From an uncultured Oscillibacter sp. (GTDB lineage Bacteria; Bacillota; Clostridia; Oscillospirales; Oscillospiraceae), in the NCBI GenBank assembly GCA_910584075.1, contig CAJTZI010000011.1, positions 1 to 50,116 of the forward strand: a DNA stretch of 50,116 nt, in the 5' to 3' direction. Shown piece by piece: positions 8,502 through 16,364 of this stretch. Position numbers and translations under genes: made by a program. A model generated the notes under the pieces. That model ran no database searches, was not told where the DNA came from, and saw only the letters and a program-made list of their open reading frames with translations. Every line of letters starts with the position of its first letter. The first letter of the stretch is position 1.

Positions 8502-9246
8502 AGCCCTGATCCAGCTGTTTGAAGGCTGGGGCATCGCAAAGGTGCCGGAACAGATCGCGTATCTGTCCAATTTCGGCGAGCTGGCGTTTAACATATGGGA
8601 GACCGTCTATGCCCCCGCTCTGGCCACGCTGTTCGCCTATGTGATCGGCCTGCCCCTGGGCATTATCCTGGTTATTGGCGAACAGGGCGGTATCCGGCCT
8701 ATTCCCAAATTTTTAATGAACATTCTCAATACCGTAGTCAATCTGCTGCGGTCCGTACCCTTTCTCATTCTCATGGTCATGGTCGTCCCCCTCTCCCGTT
8801 TGATTTTGGGCACCAGCGTGGGCACGGCGGCAACCGTTGTCCCGCTGACCGTAGCGGCGGCTCCCTATGTGGCACGGCTGGTGGAGATCTCTCTGCGGGA
8901 GATGGACCGGGGCGTCATTGAGGCGGCCCAGGCCATGGGCTGTTCCCCCTGGCAGATTGTGACCAAGGTCATGCTGCCGGAGTGCCGCCCCTCCCTGATC
9001 AACGGCGCAACCAACGCCGCCATCACAATTCTGGGCTATGGCGCCATGGCGGGCGCCATCGGCGGCGGCGGTCTGGGAGCGGTGGCTCTGATGCGGGGCC
9101 ACGGGCGCAATCAAGTCATCGTCATGTATGTGGCAGTGATCATTCTGGTCATTCTGGTCCAGATCATCCAATCCATCGGTACCGCCTGGTCGGTGAAGTC
9201 CGACCGGCGTATCAATCCAACCGAAACGAAAAAAAGGAGAACGTAA
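8494..9246 (+). CDS. metI: Methionine ABC transporter permease
   Basis: Membrane subunit of MetNIQ, 250 aa with about five to six membrane helices (for example FAYVIGLPLGIILVIG near 48-63). The EAA coupling loop that contacts MetN is well preserved: GVIEAAQAMGCSPWQIVTKVMLPE, about residues 138-161. It begins inside the end of metN (ATGAGTGA overlap, 8 bases), which implies translational coupling, and metQ follows after a single base. Confidence 0.96.
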   Translation: MSEALIQLFEGWGIAKVPEQIAYLSNFGELAFNIWETVYAPALATLFAYVIGLPLGIILVIGEQGGIRPIPKFLMNILNTVVNLLRSVPFLILMVMVVPLSRLILGTSVGTAATVVPLTVAAAPYVARLVEISLREMDRGVIEAAQAMGCSPWQIVTKVMLPECRPSLINGATNAAITILGYGAMAGAIGGGGLGAVALMRGHGRNQVIVMYVAVIILVILVQIIQSIGTAWSVKSDRRINPTETKKRRT

Positions 9247-9247
9247 C

Positions 9248-10054
9248 ATGAAAAGAAGAATCTCAGCTCTTGCCCTGGCCGCTCTGCTGGTCCTGGGCCT
9301 CACCGCCTGCGGCGGCAAGAAGACGGACGGCACCACCATCAAGGTGGGCGCCACCCCCGCTCCCCACGCGGCCATTCTGGAGGTCGCCAAGGAAATTCTG
9401 GCGGAACAGGGCTACACCCTGGACATTGTGGAGTATGACGACTATGTGACCCCTAACACCTCCCTGGAGGACGGCTCCCTGGACGCCAACTACTTCCAGC
9501 ACATCACCTACATGAACGAGTTCAACGCCGAGCACGGCACCCATATGGTCAGCGTCGCGGACGTTCACTATGAGCCCTTCGGCCTGTACGCCGGCAAGAC
9601 CACGGACCTGGCCGGCCTGACCGGCGGCGCGCAGATCGCGGTCCCCAACGACGGCACCAACGAGGCCCGTGCGCTGTTGCTGCTGGAGCAGGAGGGCCTG
9701 ATCAAGCTCAAAGAGGGCGTGGGCCTCTCCGCTACCAAGAGCGATATCGCCGATGACGGCGGCTTTGAGATCATTGAGCTGAACGCCGACCAGCTCCCCT
9801 CCCGGCTCCAGGATGTGGACATGGCCGTCATCAACGGCAACTACGCCATCGACGCGGGCCTGAAGGTCTCCGACGCCGTGGCGGTGGAGGCCGCCACCGG
9901 CGCGGCGGCGGAAGCCTACGTGAACGTTCTGGCCGTGAAGGAAGGCAACGAGAGCAGCGAGGGGATCCAGGCCCTGGTAAAGGCCCTGCAGAGCGACGCG
10001 GTAAAGACCTTTATTGAGGACACCTATGACGGCGCCGTAGTGCCTCTGTTCTGA
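9248..10054 (+). CDS. metQ: Methionine-binding lipoprotein
   Basis: Substrate-binding component of MetNIQ, 268 aa, anchored outside the membrane. A lipoprotein signal peptide ends in the lipobox LGLTAC-GG (Cys at residue 21). NlpA-family core follows: IKVGATPAPHAAILEVAKEI, LDIVEYDDYVTPNTSLEDG, DANYFQHITYMNEFN and the hinge PNDGTNEARALLLLEQEGLI. AAAAAGGAGA lies just upstream of ATG 9248. Third gene of the T-box-controlled operon, ending at a terminator. Confidence 0.96.
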   Translation: MKRRISALALAALLVLGLTACGGKKTDGTTIKVGATPAPHAAILEVAKEILAEQGYTLDIVEYDDYVTPNTSLEDGSLDANYFQHITYMNEFNAEHGTHMVSVADVHYEPFGLYAGKTTDLAGLTGGAQIAVPNDGTNEARALLLLEQEGLIKLKEGVGLSATKSDIADDGGFEIIELNADQLPSRLQDVDMAVINGNYAIDAGLKVSDAVAVEAATGAAAEAYVNVLAVKEGNESSEGIQALVKALQSDAVKTFIEDTYDGAVVPLF

Positions 10055-10067
10055 GAAGGACAACAGA

Positions 10068-10098
10068 CGGGGAGGAACTTTTGTTCCTCCCCGCTTTT
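10068..10098 (+). terminator. Intrinsic terminator of metNIQ
   Basis: Perfect 11-bp stem CGGGGAGGAAC / GTTCCTCCCCG with a TTTT loop, followed by CTTTTC. Confidence 0.88.
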
Positions 10099-10247
10099 CG
10101 TCTGATTGCCCAAATACTGTTTATTTTTTTCGTGGAATTCAGCTGAGATTTCCCCCGGCCCCTGTGGCTTTTCCGCTAAGAACGTGTTAAAATGATAAAA
10201 CTGCCGGTTAAGACCGGCAAATTCACGGCAATCAGGAGGCTGTTGTT

Positions 10248-11645
10248 ATGGCGCGGGGCCAGGGAAAATCTTATGAGATCGATATGTGCAGCGGGGCGAT
10301 CCTGCCGAAGCTTTTGCAGTTTGCTCTGCCGCTGATGTTCTCCAGCATCCTGCAGCTCCTCTTTAATGCCGCGGACATCATCGTTGTGGGCCGCTGGGCC
10401 GGTGACAACTCCCTGGCGGCGGTAGGCTCCAACTCCTCTATCATCGGCCTTTTAACCAATCTGTTTATCGGCCTGTCCGTGGGCGCCAATATTCTGGCGG
10501 CCCGGTTCTACGGAGCCCGGGAGGAGGAGAGCCTGCGTCAGACCGTCCACACCGCCATTTTTCTCAGTCTCCTGGGCGGCCTGTTTCTGACAGCGGCAGG
10601 CGTCTTTGGCGCCCATACCATTCTGGTCTGGATGCAGTCCCCGCCGGAGGTGCTGGACCTGGCTACGCTGTATCTGCGCATCTACTTTCTGGGAATGCCC
10701 GCCGTGATGTTCTACAACTTCGGCGCGGCGCTGCTGCGGGCCGTGGGCGACACCCGCCGCCCCTTGTACTACCTTGCCTTCGCCGGTGTGGTCAACGTGG
10801 CGCTGAACATGTTTTTCGTCATTGTCTGCCGCCTGGACGTGGCCGGCGTTGCCATTGCCACCGTGGCTTCCCAGTGCGTCTCCGCCCTGCTGGTGCTCCG
10901 ATGCCTGACAAAGGCAGGCGGTGCCGTCCGTCTGGACCTGCGGCAGCTGCGGATTCACCCGCTCCGGCTCCGGCAGATCATGAAGGTGGGCGTACCCGCC
11001 GGCGTCCAAGGCATTCTCTTCTCCCTGTCCAACGTGGTAATTCAGTCCTCTGTCAACTCCTTCGGGGAGATCGTCATGGCCGGAAACGCCGCCGCCAGCA
11101 ACATTGAAACCTTTATCTACGCCTCCGTCAACGCCTTCTATCAGGCCAACATCTCCTTCACCAGCCAGAACCTGGGCGCCGGACGGTTTGACCGCATCCG
11201 ACCCATCATGGTGCGGGCTCTGGGCTGCGCTGCGGCGGTGGGCGGCGTGCTGGGCATCTCCGCCCTGCTTCTGGGTCCCCGGCTGCTGGGGATCTACTCC
11301 AACAGTCCCGCCGTCATCGCCGCCGGGATGGACCGTCTCCGCATTGTCTGCTCCCTCTACGCCCTCTGCGGATTGATGGACGTGATCGTGGGCTCCGTCC
11401 GGGGCATCGGCTTTGCCATCACGCCCATGTTGATCTCCCTCATCGGCGCCTGCGGCCTGCGGATTCTCTGGGTTGCCGTTCTCATTCAGATTCCGGCATA
11501 TCACACCATCCACACCGTCTACATCTCCTATCCCGTCTCCTGGACCATCACCTTTCTGGCTCAGCTGACCTGCTACTGCCTGGGAATGCGGCACTTGAAG
11601 CGCCGCATGGAGGAACTGCCAGAGACAACGCCGGACACCGTGTGA
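10248..11645 (+). CDS. MATE family multidrug/sodium antiporter
   Basis: Inner membrane exporter with 12 predicted helices, 465 aa, the usual MATE (NorM/DinF superfamily) length. The N-terminal repeat opens with FALPLMFSSILQLLFNAADIIVVGRWAG, here seen as residues 20-47, and the second repeat carries MKVGVPAGVQGILFSLSNVV near 245. The conserved proline/asparagine positions of the cation site region are present. Substrates cannot be read from sequence. AGGAGG lies 7 bases before ATG 10248; the upstream 150 bases hold a possible extended -10 (TGTTAAAAT) and a small CCGG hairpin. Single-gene unit, convergent with a small membrane protein gene. Confidence 0.93.
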   Translation: MARGQGKSYEIDMCSGAILPKLLQFALPLMFSSILQLLFNAADIIVVGRWAGDNSLAAVGSNSSIIGLLTNLFIGLSVGANILAARFYGAREEESLRQTVHTAIFLSLLGGLFLTAAGVFGAHTILVWMQSPPEVLDLATLYLRIYFLGMPAVMFYNFGAALLRAVGDTRRPLYYLAFAGVVNVALNMFFVIVCRLDVAGVAIATVASQCVSALLVLRCLTKAGGAVRLDLRQLRIHPLRLRQIMKVGVPAGVQGILFSLSNVVIQSSVNSFGEIVMAGNAAASNIETFIYASVNAFYQANISFTSQNLGAGRFDRIRPIMVRALGCAAAVGGVLGISALLLGPRLLGIYSNSPAVIAAGMDRLRIVCSLYALCGLMDVIVGSVRGIGFAITPMLISLIGACGLRILWVAVLIQIPAYHTIHTVYISYPVSWTITFLAQLTCYCLGMRHLKRRMEELPETTPDTV

Positions 11646-11661
11646 GGTCCGGCGTTGTCTC
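11622..11661. terminator. Shared hairpin between convergent genes
   Basis: A perfect 15-bp inverted repeat (11622-11636 with 11647-11661) that includes the last codons and stop of the MATE gene. No long T-run on either side, so it is a probable but weak bidirectional terminator. Confidence 0.6.
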
Positions 11662-11664
11662 CGT

Positions 11665-11964
11665 TTACATCCCCAGCCACATCCGAATGGTCAGCACACC
11701 GCACCCGCCCAGCAGCAGGGCCAGTGCACCGGTGCCCCAGAGGAGGCTGTAACTCACTGTCTCCCCGTCCCGGGACCGCCCCGCGGCCACAGAGGCAAAG
11801 ACATAGACCGACACCACGCCAAAGGCCACGGCCGTGATGTCCGCCGCCGTCTCCAGCGTCAAGGCGGACAAAGCCAGGTACAGCAAAAATCCCAGGCCTG
11901 TGACAATGGCCCCGGTATTCATCTGACTCACAGTCTGCAGGAGGAAGCCCTTTTTCTCTCTCAT
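11665..11964 (-). CDS. Small membrane protein, 99 aa
   Basis: Unrecognised protein with three predicted membrane segments (about residues 18-36, 42-60 and 72-92) and a basic cytosolic N-terminus MREKKG. A minus-strand AGGAG site precedes ATG 11964 by about 10 bases. It starts 34 bases after the stop of the class B PBP gene, with no terminator between, so it is probably the third gene of the FHA-FtsW/PBP operon and may act with them. No catalytic motif is visible; function unknown. Confidence 0.72.
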   Translation of the reverse strand: MREKKGFLLQTVSQMNTGAIVTGLGFLLYLALSALTLETAADITAVAFGVVSVYVFASVAAGRSRDGETVSYSLLWGTGALALLLGGCGVLTIRMWLGM

Positions 11965-11998
11965 CGGTATGGTTCTCCTATCCTCAAAAATATGGGGC

Positions 11999-13366
11999 TC
12001 AATACCCGTTGACGATCACGTCCAGCACCTTCCCCGCCACAGTCCCGGCCACGGCGTTTCCGCCGCCGCCGTTCTCCACCAGCACCACGAAGGCATAGGG
12101 CGCGTCCTCATTTTGCAGAAAGCCCGCGAACCAGGCGTGGGGCGTCTGTCCCTCCCCCACCTCGGCGGTACCGGACTTGGCGCAGAGGTCCATGTTGGGA
12201 AATCTCCCCGCGCCATAGGTCTTCTCCACATTGGCGGACATCATGTCCGCCAGCTTTTTTGCCGTAGCGGCGCTCACCAGCGTCCCCGTTCTGCGGGAAA
12301 AACGGGGCAGGGACGGCACACCCAGGGCGTTTTTCGTCCGCAGGATGAGGTACGGCTCCGCCGCCCTGCCGCCGTTTGCGACAGCCCCCATGTAGACCAT
12401 CAAGGCGCAGGGATTCACCAGGTCCTGGTCCTGCCCCACACCGGCCCAGCCCAGGCGGCCCTCCGTCATACCCTCCCAGCGGAAGGAACCCCGGGCCGTA
12501 GGCAGGCCGTCAACGGCATAGCTGCCGGTGAGCCCCGCTCTCTCCGTATACCGTTTCAGCGTATCCGTCCCCATCTCCGCCGCGATCTGGGCGAAGGCGG
12601 TATTGCAGCTGTTGGCAAAGGCATCGCCAATATCCTGTTCCCCGTGGACGCCGGAGCAGGCAATGGTCTCCTCTCCCACCTGCACCGAGCCGGAACAGTT
12701 CCAGGTGCGGAGCTCCAGGCCCGGAATAGTCTCCAGCGCCGCCGCCAGAGTCACCGTCTTAAAGACGGATCCCGGGGTGAAGGCGGAGGAGAGAAAACGG
12801 TTCAGGTACGCCCCTTTCCAGCGGTCACTGGTCTCAATGTCCTCCGGAACGGCCAGCGGGTCGTAGCTGGGAGCGGAGACCATGCAGAGGATCTCTCCGG
12901 TCTTGTAGTTGTACACCGCCACCGTTCCGGCATGGCCCTTCAGGGCCTGATAGGCCTCGTAGTTGTACCGGGCGTCCAGCGTCAGATACAGCTCCCCGCC
13001 CCGCCCGGCGCCGAAGGCCCCGTTCAGCAGGCTGTAACCCGTCAGCTTGTCGGCAAAGGCGTTCAGCGCCCCCGTGCCGATGCTGCCCTGCAAATCCCCC
13101 ACCGCGTGGAGGGTTGCCTTGCGGACGGTCTCCCCGTCGTAATAGGTCCGTTTCCCGTTCTCCACCCAGGACAGCCGGTCCCCGTCCCGGTCCAGCACCG
13201 TCCCCGCCGCCAACTGGCCCTCGGTATTGTACAGGTGGCGGTTGAAGGGCGATGAGGCCCAGTCCCCCGCGCTTCGGAAATACCGGATTAGAAACAGGCA
13301 CAGCCCCGCCGCCAACAGCAGCGCCAGAATACGGCAGACCAGCGCCCGCTGTTCAATCTTCTTCAT
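11999..13366 (-). CDS. Short class B penicillin-binding protein (transpeptidase)
   Basis: Membrane-anchored D,D-transpeptidase, 455 aa. One N-terminal anchor (about residues 9-27, ALVCRILALLLAAGLCLFLI), a short linker, then the transpeptidase fold with all three motifs: SxxK in TPGSVFKT, SxN in ANSCNTAF and KSGT in CAKSGTAEV. The large PBP-dimer (pedestal) domain of SpoVD/FtsI is mostly missing, so the size and layout resemble actinobacterial PbpA. ATG 13366 has GGAGG 6 bases upstream; the longer open frame would start inside the preceding gene. It overlaps the stop of the FHA-FtsW gene by 14 bases, so the pair is a SEDS-bPBP synthase unit. Confidence 0.92.
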   Translation of the reverse strand: MKKIEQRALVCRILALLLAAGLCLFLIRYFRSAGDWASSPFNRHLYNTEGQLAAGTVLDRDGDRLSWVENGKRTYYDGETVRKATLHAVGDLQGSIGTGALNAFADKLTGYSLLNGAFGAGRGGELYLTLDARYNYEAYQALKGHAGTVAVYNYKTGEILCMVSAPSYDPLAVPEDIETSDRWKGAYLNRFLSSAFTPGSVFKTVTLAAALETIPGLELRTWNCSGSVQVGEETIACSGVHGEQDIGDAFANSCNTAFAQIAAEMGTDTLKRYTERAGLTGSYAVDGLPTARGSFRWEGMTEGRLGWAGVGQDQDLVNPCALMVYMGAVANGGRAAEPYLILRTKNALGVPSLPRFSRRTGTLVSAATAKKLADMMSANVEKTYGAGRFPNMDLCAKSGTAEVGEGQTPHAWFAGFLQNEDAPYAFVVLVENGGGGNAVAGTVAGKVLDVIVNGY

Positions 13367-15173
13367 GGGCTTCCTCCATTTCCGGGTCAAAGGGGTCTCC
13401 AACCGGCTCCGACCGCCGCCTGGCCTCCTCCGTCAGGCGCCGGGAGGGTCCCCGCCCAATGGCAAAGCTGGCGTTTTCCCGGGTATCGGTGGCCTTCAAG
13501 AAGGCCAAAAGCCCCCAGGCTGACATCATGGCGGAACCGCCGTTGGACACAAAGGGAAACGTCACGCCGGTGAGAGGCAGCAGATCCACGGAGCCGAATA
13601 CGTTCAGACAGGTCTGGAACACCAGCAGGGAGCCGGCGGCGCAGGCGGCGATGGTGTAGAAGCTGGACCGCCCCACCCGGACAGCCCTGGCGGCAAAAAA
13701 GGCCAGAGTGATGACGGCCCCCACCGCCAGCACGGCAATCAAAAGCCCCCACTCCTCGCAGAGCATTCCAAAGACCAGATCCGTGTCCGCCGCGGCGATG
13801 CGGTGGAGCCAGCCATTTCCGGCCCCCATGCCCAAAAGGCCCCCGGAGGCGGAGGCGGACATGGTGCGGGTCTGCTGGTAGCCAGTGGTGGAGGCGGCCT
13901 CCCAGGCATGGCCCCAGGAGGCGAAGCGGCTGAGAATATAGGGCTTGAACCGCAGAATGATCCCCGCGCCGAATACCGCTCCACCGCAGATCAGCGCCAG
14001 TGTGGCAAAGTCCCCGGAGCGGAGGTAGGCAATGACCAGAAACGTGACAAAGAAGATGGCCGCCGTGCCGAAGTCGCTCATCAGGCCCAGCAGCCCGATG
14101 CAAACGCCGGTCAGCACAATGAAGAGCGTCAGGTTCCGCCGCCGGAACAGCCGCTCCAGCGTGGCGGACCCGGCGAAGATATAGCAGATCTTGGCAATCT
14201 CCGAGGGCTGGAAGGAGAGGCCGCCGATGACAATCCAGTTTACAGCGCCGTATTTGGAATGTCCCAGCACACGCGTGACCACCAAAAGTCCGATGGCCGC
14301 CGCGGCCATGAGCCAGCGGTTCTTCTGCACCCGGGTGAGGTCCCGGAGGAAGATTCCCAGCACCAAAAACAGTCCCAGCCCCAGCACAATGGAGAAAAAC
14401 TGCTTGAACAGGCTCCCCGGGGCGCTGGAGGCCGTCACCGCAAGACACAGCGTGGAGAGAAAAAAGGCGATGGTCTCCATCTCAAAGCCCACGCAGCGGG
14501 TACAGCGCAGAATGGCAAAATAGGCCCACATCACCACCGTCAGTCCCAGAAAGGCCAGGGGGACCGACACCGGCACCTGCTCCCCTGCCGCCACAATCAG
14601 CTGCAGGCAGGCCAGCACCTGGAACACCGTCAGCCACAAAAAGGAGGGAAATATGGCGGCGGGCCGCTCACCGCGCCGCTTCCGCTCCAACTCCTCCCGC
14701 TCCTGGACTGTCTGGGGGAGGAGCACCAGAGGAACGCCCCCCAGAGTGATGCTGTCTCCCATGGACACCGGCGCAGAGCCCTCCACCCGCACGCCGTTGA
14801 CCTCCGTGCCGCCCTTGGAGCCCAGATCGTAGAGGGTCCAGCTCTCATCCTCTCCCCGGCAGAGGGCCGCGTGCTGGCGGGACACGCTGGGATATCCCAG
14901 CCGCACGTCTGCGCTTCTGCCGCGGCCAATGATGTTCTCCCAGTGGGTCAGTGGAATGGAGGCGCCATTGGGCAAACTCAGCAGGCCCCACGTCTCCGGC
15001 GTGTGGGGAATTTTCAGCAGTGAGCGCACCGCCCGCCACAGAATCAGCACCGCCAGCACCGGGAACAAAAACCGCACAAAGGCAGTGTACCAGACGCCGG
15101 CCAGCGGATATTCTGCCAGCAGGCCGCATACCATATCCAGCAGAGCTTGGAGATGCGCCGTCAGCTGCTCCAT
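13353..15173 (-). CDS. FHA domain fused to FtsW/RodA/SpoVE-type SEDS polymerase
   Basis: About 606 aa. After a first membrane segment (about residues 15-45) comes a full forkhead-associated domain (about 60-125): WENIIGRGRSADVRLGYPSV, SRQHAALC and LYDLGSKGGTEVNGV, the residues that read phospho-threonine. The rest (about 150-560) is a SEDS glycosyltransferase with about ten helices; FQPSEIAKICYIF and VTFPFVSNGGSAMMSAWGLLA are family signatures. The C-terminus is a charged cytosolic tail. A peptidoglycan polymerase whose activity is likely tuned by a Ser/Thr kinase such as PrkC. ATG 15173 is chosen for its GGGGGG-type site; an upstream start 24 bases earlier is possible. Followed by its cognate PBP. 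Confidence 0.92.
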   Translation of the reverse strand: MEQLTAHLQALLDMVCGLLAEYPLAGVWYTAFVRFLFPVLAVLILWRAVRSLLKIPHTPETWGLLSLPNGASIPLTHWENIIGRGRSADVRLGYPSVSRQHAALCRGEDESWTLYDLGSKGGTEVNGVRVEGSAPVSMGDSITLGGVPLVLLPQTVQEREELERKRRGERPAAIFPSFLWLTVFQVLACLQLIVAAGEQVPVSVPLAFLGLTVVMWAYFAILRCTRCVGFEMETIAFFLSTLCLAVTASSAPGSLFKQFFSIVLGLGLFLVLGIFLRDLTRVQKNRWLMAAAAIGLLVVTRVLGHSKYGAVNWIVIGGLSFQPSEIAKICYIFAGSATLERLFRRRNLTLFIVLTGVCIGLLGLMSDFGTAAIFFVTFLVIAYLRSGDFATLALICGGAVFGAGIILRFKPYILSRFASWGHAWEAASTTGYQQTRTMSASASGGLLGMGAGNGWLHRIAAADTDLVFGMLCEEWGLLIAVLAVGAVITLAFFAARAVRVGRSSFYTIAACAAGSLLVFQTCLNVFGSVDLLPLTGVTFPFVSNGGSAMMSAWGLLAFLKATDTRENASFAIGRGPSRRLTEEARRRSEPVGDPFDPEMEEAHEED

Positions 15174-15208
15174 GCGGTCGTCCCCCCTTCCAGTCAATCA
15201 CTGACGGT

Positions 15209-15237
15209 AGTATACCATTTTTTCTCTCCGCTGTACA
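15209..15237 (-). promoter_or_regulatory. Promoter of the FHA-FtsW operon
   Basis: Minus strand TGTACA (15232-15237), 17 bases, TATACT (15209-15214), the latter in an extended TGG-TATACT context, about 35 bases ahead of the start. Confidence 0.78.
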
Positions 15238-15296
15238 GCCTCCCCCACACCGGTTTTTATTTTACCGGGAATTTGAGTGGAATTTCCCTTTCCCTC

Positions 15297-15325
15297 TTGA
15301 CCTTTTGGGGAAAATCCATTAGAAT
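15297..15325 (+). promoter_or_regulatory. Promoter of the radical SAM gene
   Basis: TTGACC (15297-15302), 17 bases, TAGAAT (15320-15325). Confidence 0.7.
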
Positions 15326-15409
15326 TGTATATTGCACACGGGTTCCGCGGGACAGCGTCCCCTTTTGGATTCCCGGCTCCTATCCACATTACGAAAGGCC
15401 GATCAAATC

Positions 15410-16297
15410 ATGACACATCCCTATAAGACCCGGGAGGGCGGCGCCACGGTGACGATCTTCGTCCCCTACGACTGCAAAAATCACTGCCCCTTCTGTATCA
15501 ATAAAGAGGAATACGCGGATATGACGGGCTTCTCCCTGGAGAAGATCTGCGCCAGCATCCGGCGGATGGACGCCATCACCCCCCGGTGCGACTTCGTCTT
15601 CACCGGGGGTGAGCCCCTGTCCGACTTGGGCGCCCTTCAGGTCATGCTGGATGAAATCCCCGCCACCCACAAGATCTATATCAATACCACCCTCCCGGTC
15701 TCCGAGCACCAGTCCGAGGAGGATGTTCTGGCGTTCCTGGAGCGGAACAAGCACAAAATCACCTGTGTCAACGTCTCCCGCCACATGCAGAAATACGTGG
15801 TGGAGTCCAACGACGGCCTGCTCTCCCGTCTGCCGGTGCGCTTCCGGGTGAACTGCGTGCTGTACAAGAACTATCCGGCCAAGGACCTGGTCCCCTATCT
15901 GGACCGGTTCCGCAAGATCCCCGGGGCCTCTATTCAGTTCCGGTTCGACTACACCGCAACCACGCCGGAGAACCTGTACGACGAGGACCACGACAAGATC
16001 CTCCAGGACCTCAAGCAGATCGCCCGCTACACCGGTCTGGACGGCTGCCGGATGCGCTGCGGCTTCCATTTCGACTACCAGGGCATGGAGCTCACCTATC
16101 ACAAGACTCTGCCCTACTCCACCGTGGTGGAGACCGACCCGTCAGACGGCGTGACCTACGACATTCTGTATGACATCCTCATCAAGCAAAACGGCGACAT
16201 CCACTCTGACTGGACCGGCGTCCTGCTGGATGTGGACGCCTATGAAAAGGTGGTCTATGAGCCCTATGACCTCCGCTGGCTGGCGAAGATCGCGTAA
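15410..16297 (+). CDS. Radical SAM protein of unknown substrate
   Basis: Stand-alone radical SAM enzyme, 295 aa. The [4Fe-4S]/SAM motif is C22-x3-C26-x2-C29 in YDCKNHCPFC, followed by the glycine-rich SAM site FVFTGGEPLSDLGA (about residue 64). The barrel continues through KIYINTTLP and VSRHMQKY. There is no SPASM/twitch cluster and no obvious peptide-precursor gene nearby, so this is not an evident RiPP maturase; the C-terminal part GDIHSDWTGVLLDVDAYE is not recognised. ATG 15410 follows GAAAGG by 11 bases; an upstream in-frame ATG overlaps the promoter. It lies alone between the FHA-FtsW operon and a convergent protease gene. Confidence 0.88.
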   Translation: MTHPYKTREGGATVTIFVPYDCKNHCPFCINKEEYADMTGFSLEKICASIRRMDAITPRCDFVFTGGEPLSDLGALQVMLDEIPATHKIYINTTLPVSEHQSEEDVLAFLERNKHKITCVNVSRHMQKYVVESNDGLLSRLPVRFRVNCVLYKNYPAKDLVPYLDRFRKIPGASIQFRFDYTATTPENLYDEDHDKILQDLKQIARYTGLDGCRMRCGFHFDYQGMELTYHKTLPYSTVVETDPSDGVTYDILYDILIKQNGDIHSDWTGVLLDVDAYEKVVYEPYDLRWLAKIA

Positions 16298-16330
16298 AAG
16301 CCTTGCCCGCCCAAACAGCTGAAATCACAC

Positions 16331-16364
16331 AAAAGCGGCGCCTCAATTTTGAGGCGCCGCTTTT
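16331..16364. terminator. Bidirectional terminator between radical SAM and subtilase genes
   Basis: Perfect 15-bp stem (16331-16345 with 16350-16364), A-rich on the left and T-rich on the right, so it works as an intrinsic terminator in both directions. The subtilase stop codon falls inside the left arm. Confidence 0.9.

Noticed and set aside
10452..11594. 380-codon minus-strand open frame opposite the MATE gene
   Set aside because: High-GC codon bias creates long antisense frames; the product is His/Gly/Gln-rich, has no ribosome site and no family similarity, while the plus-strand MATE gene is clear.
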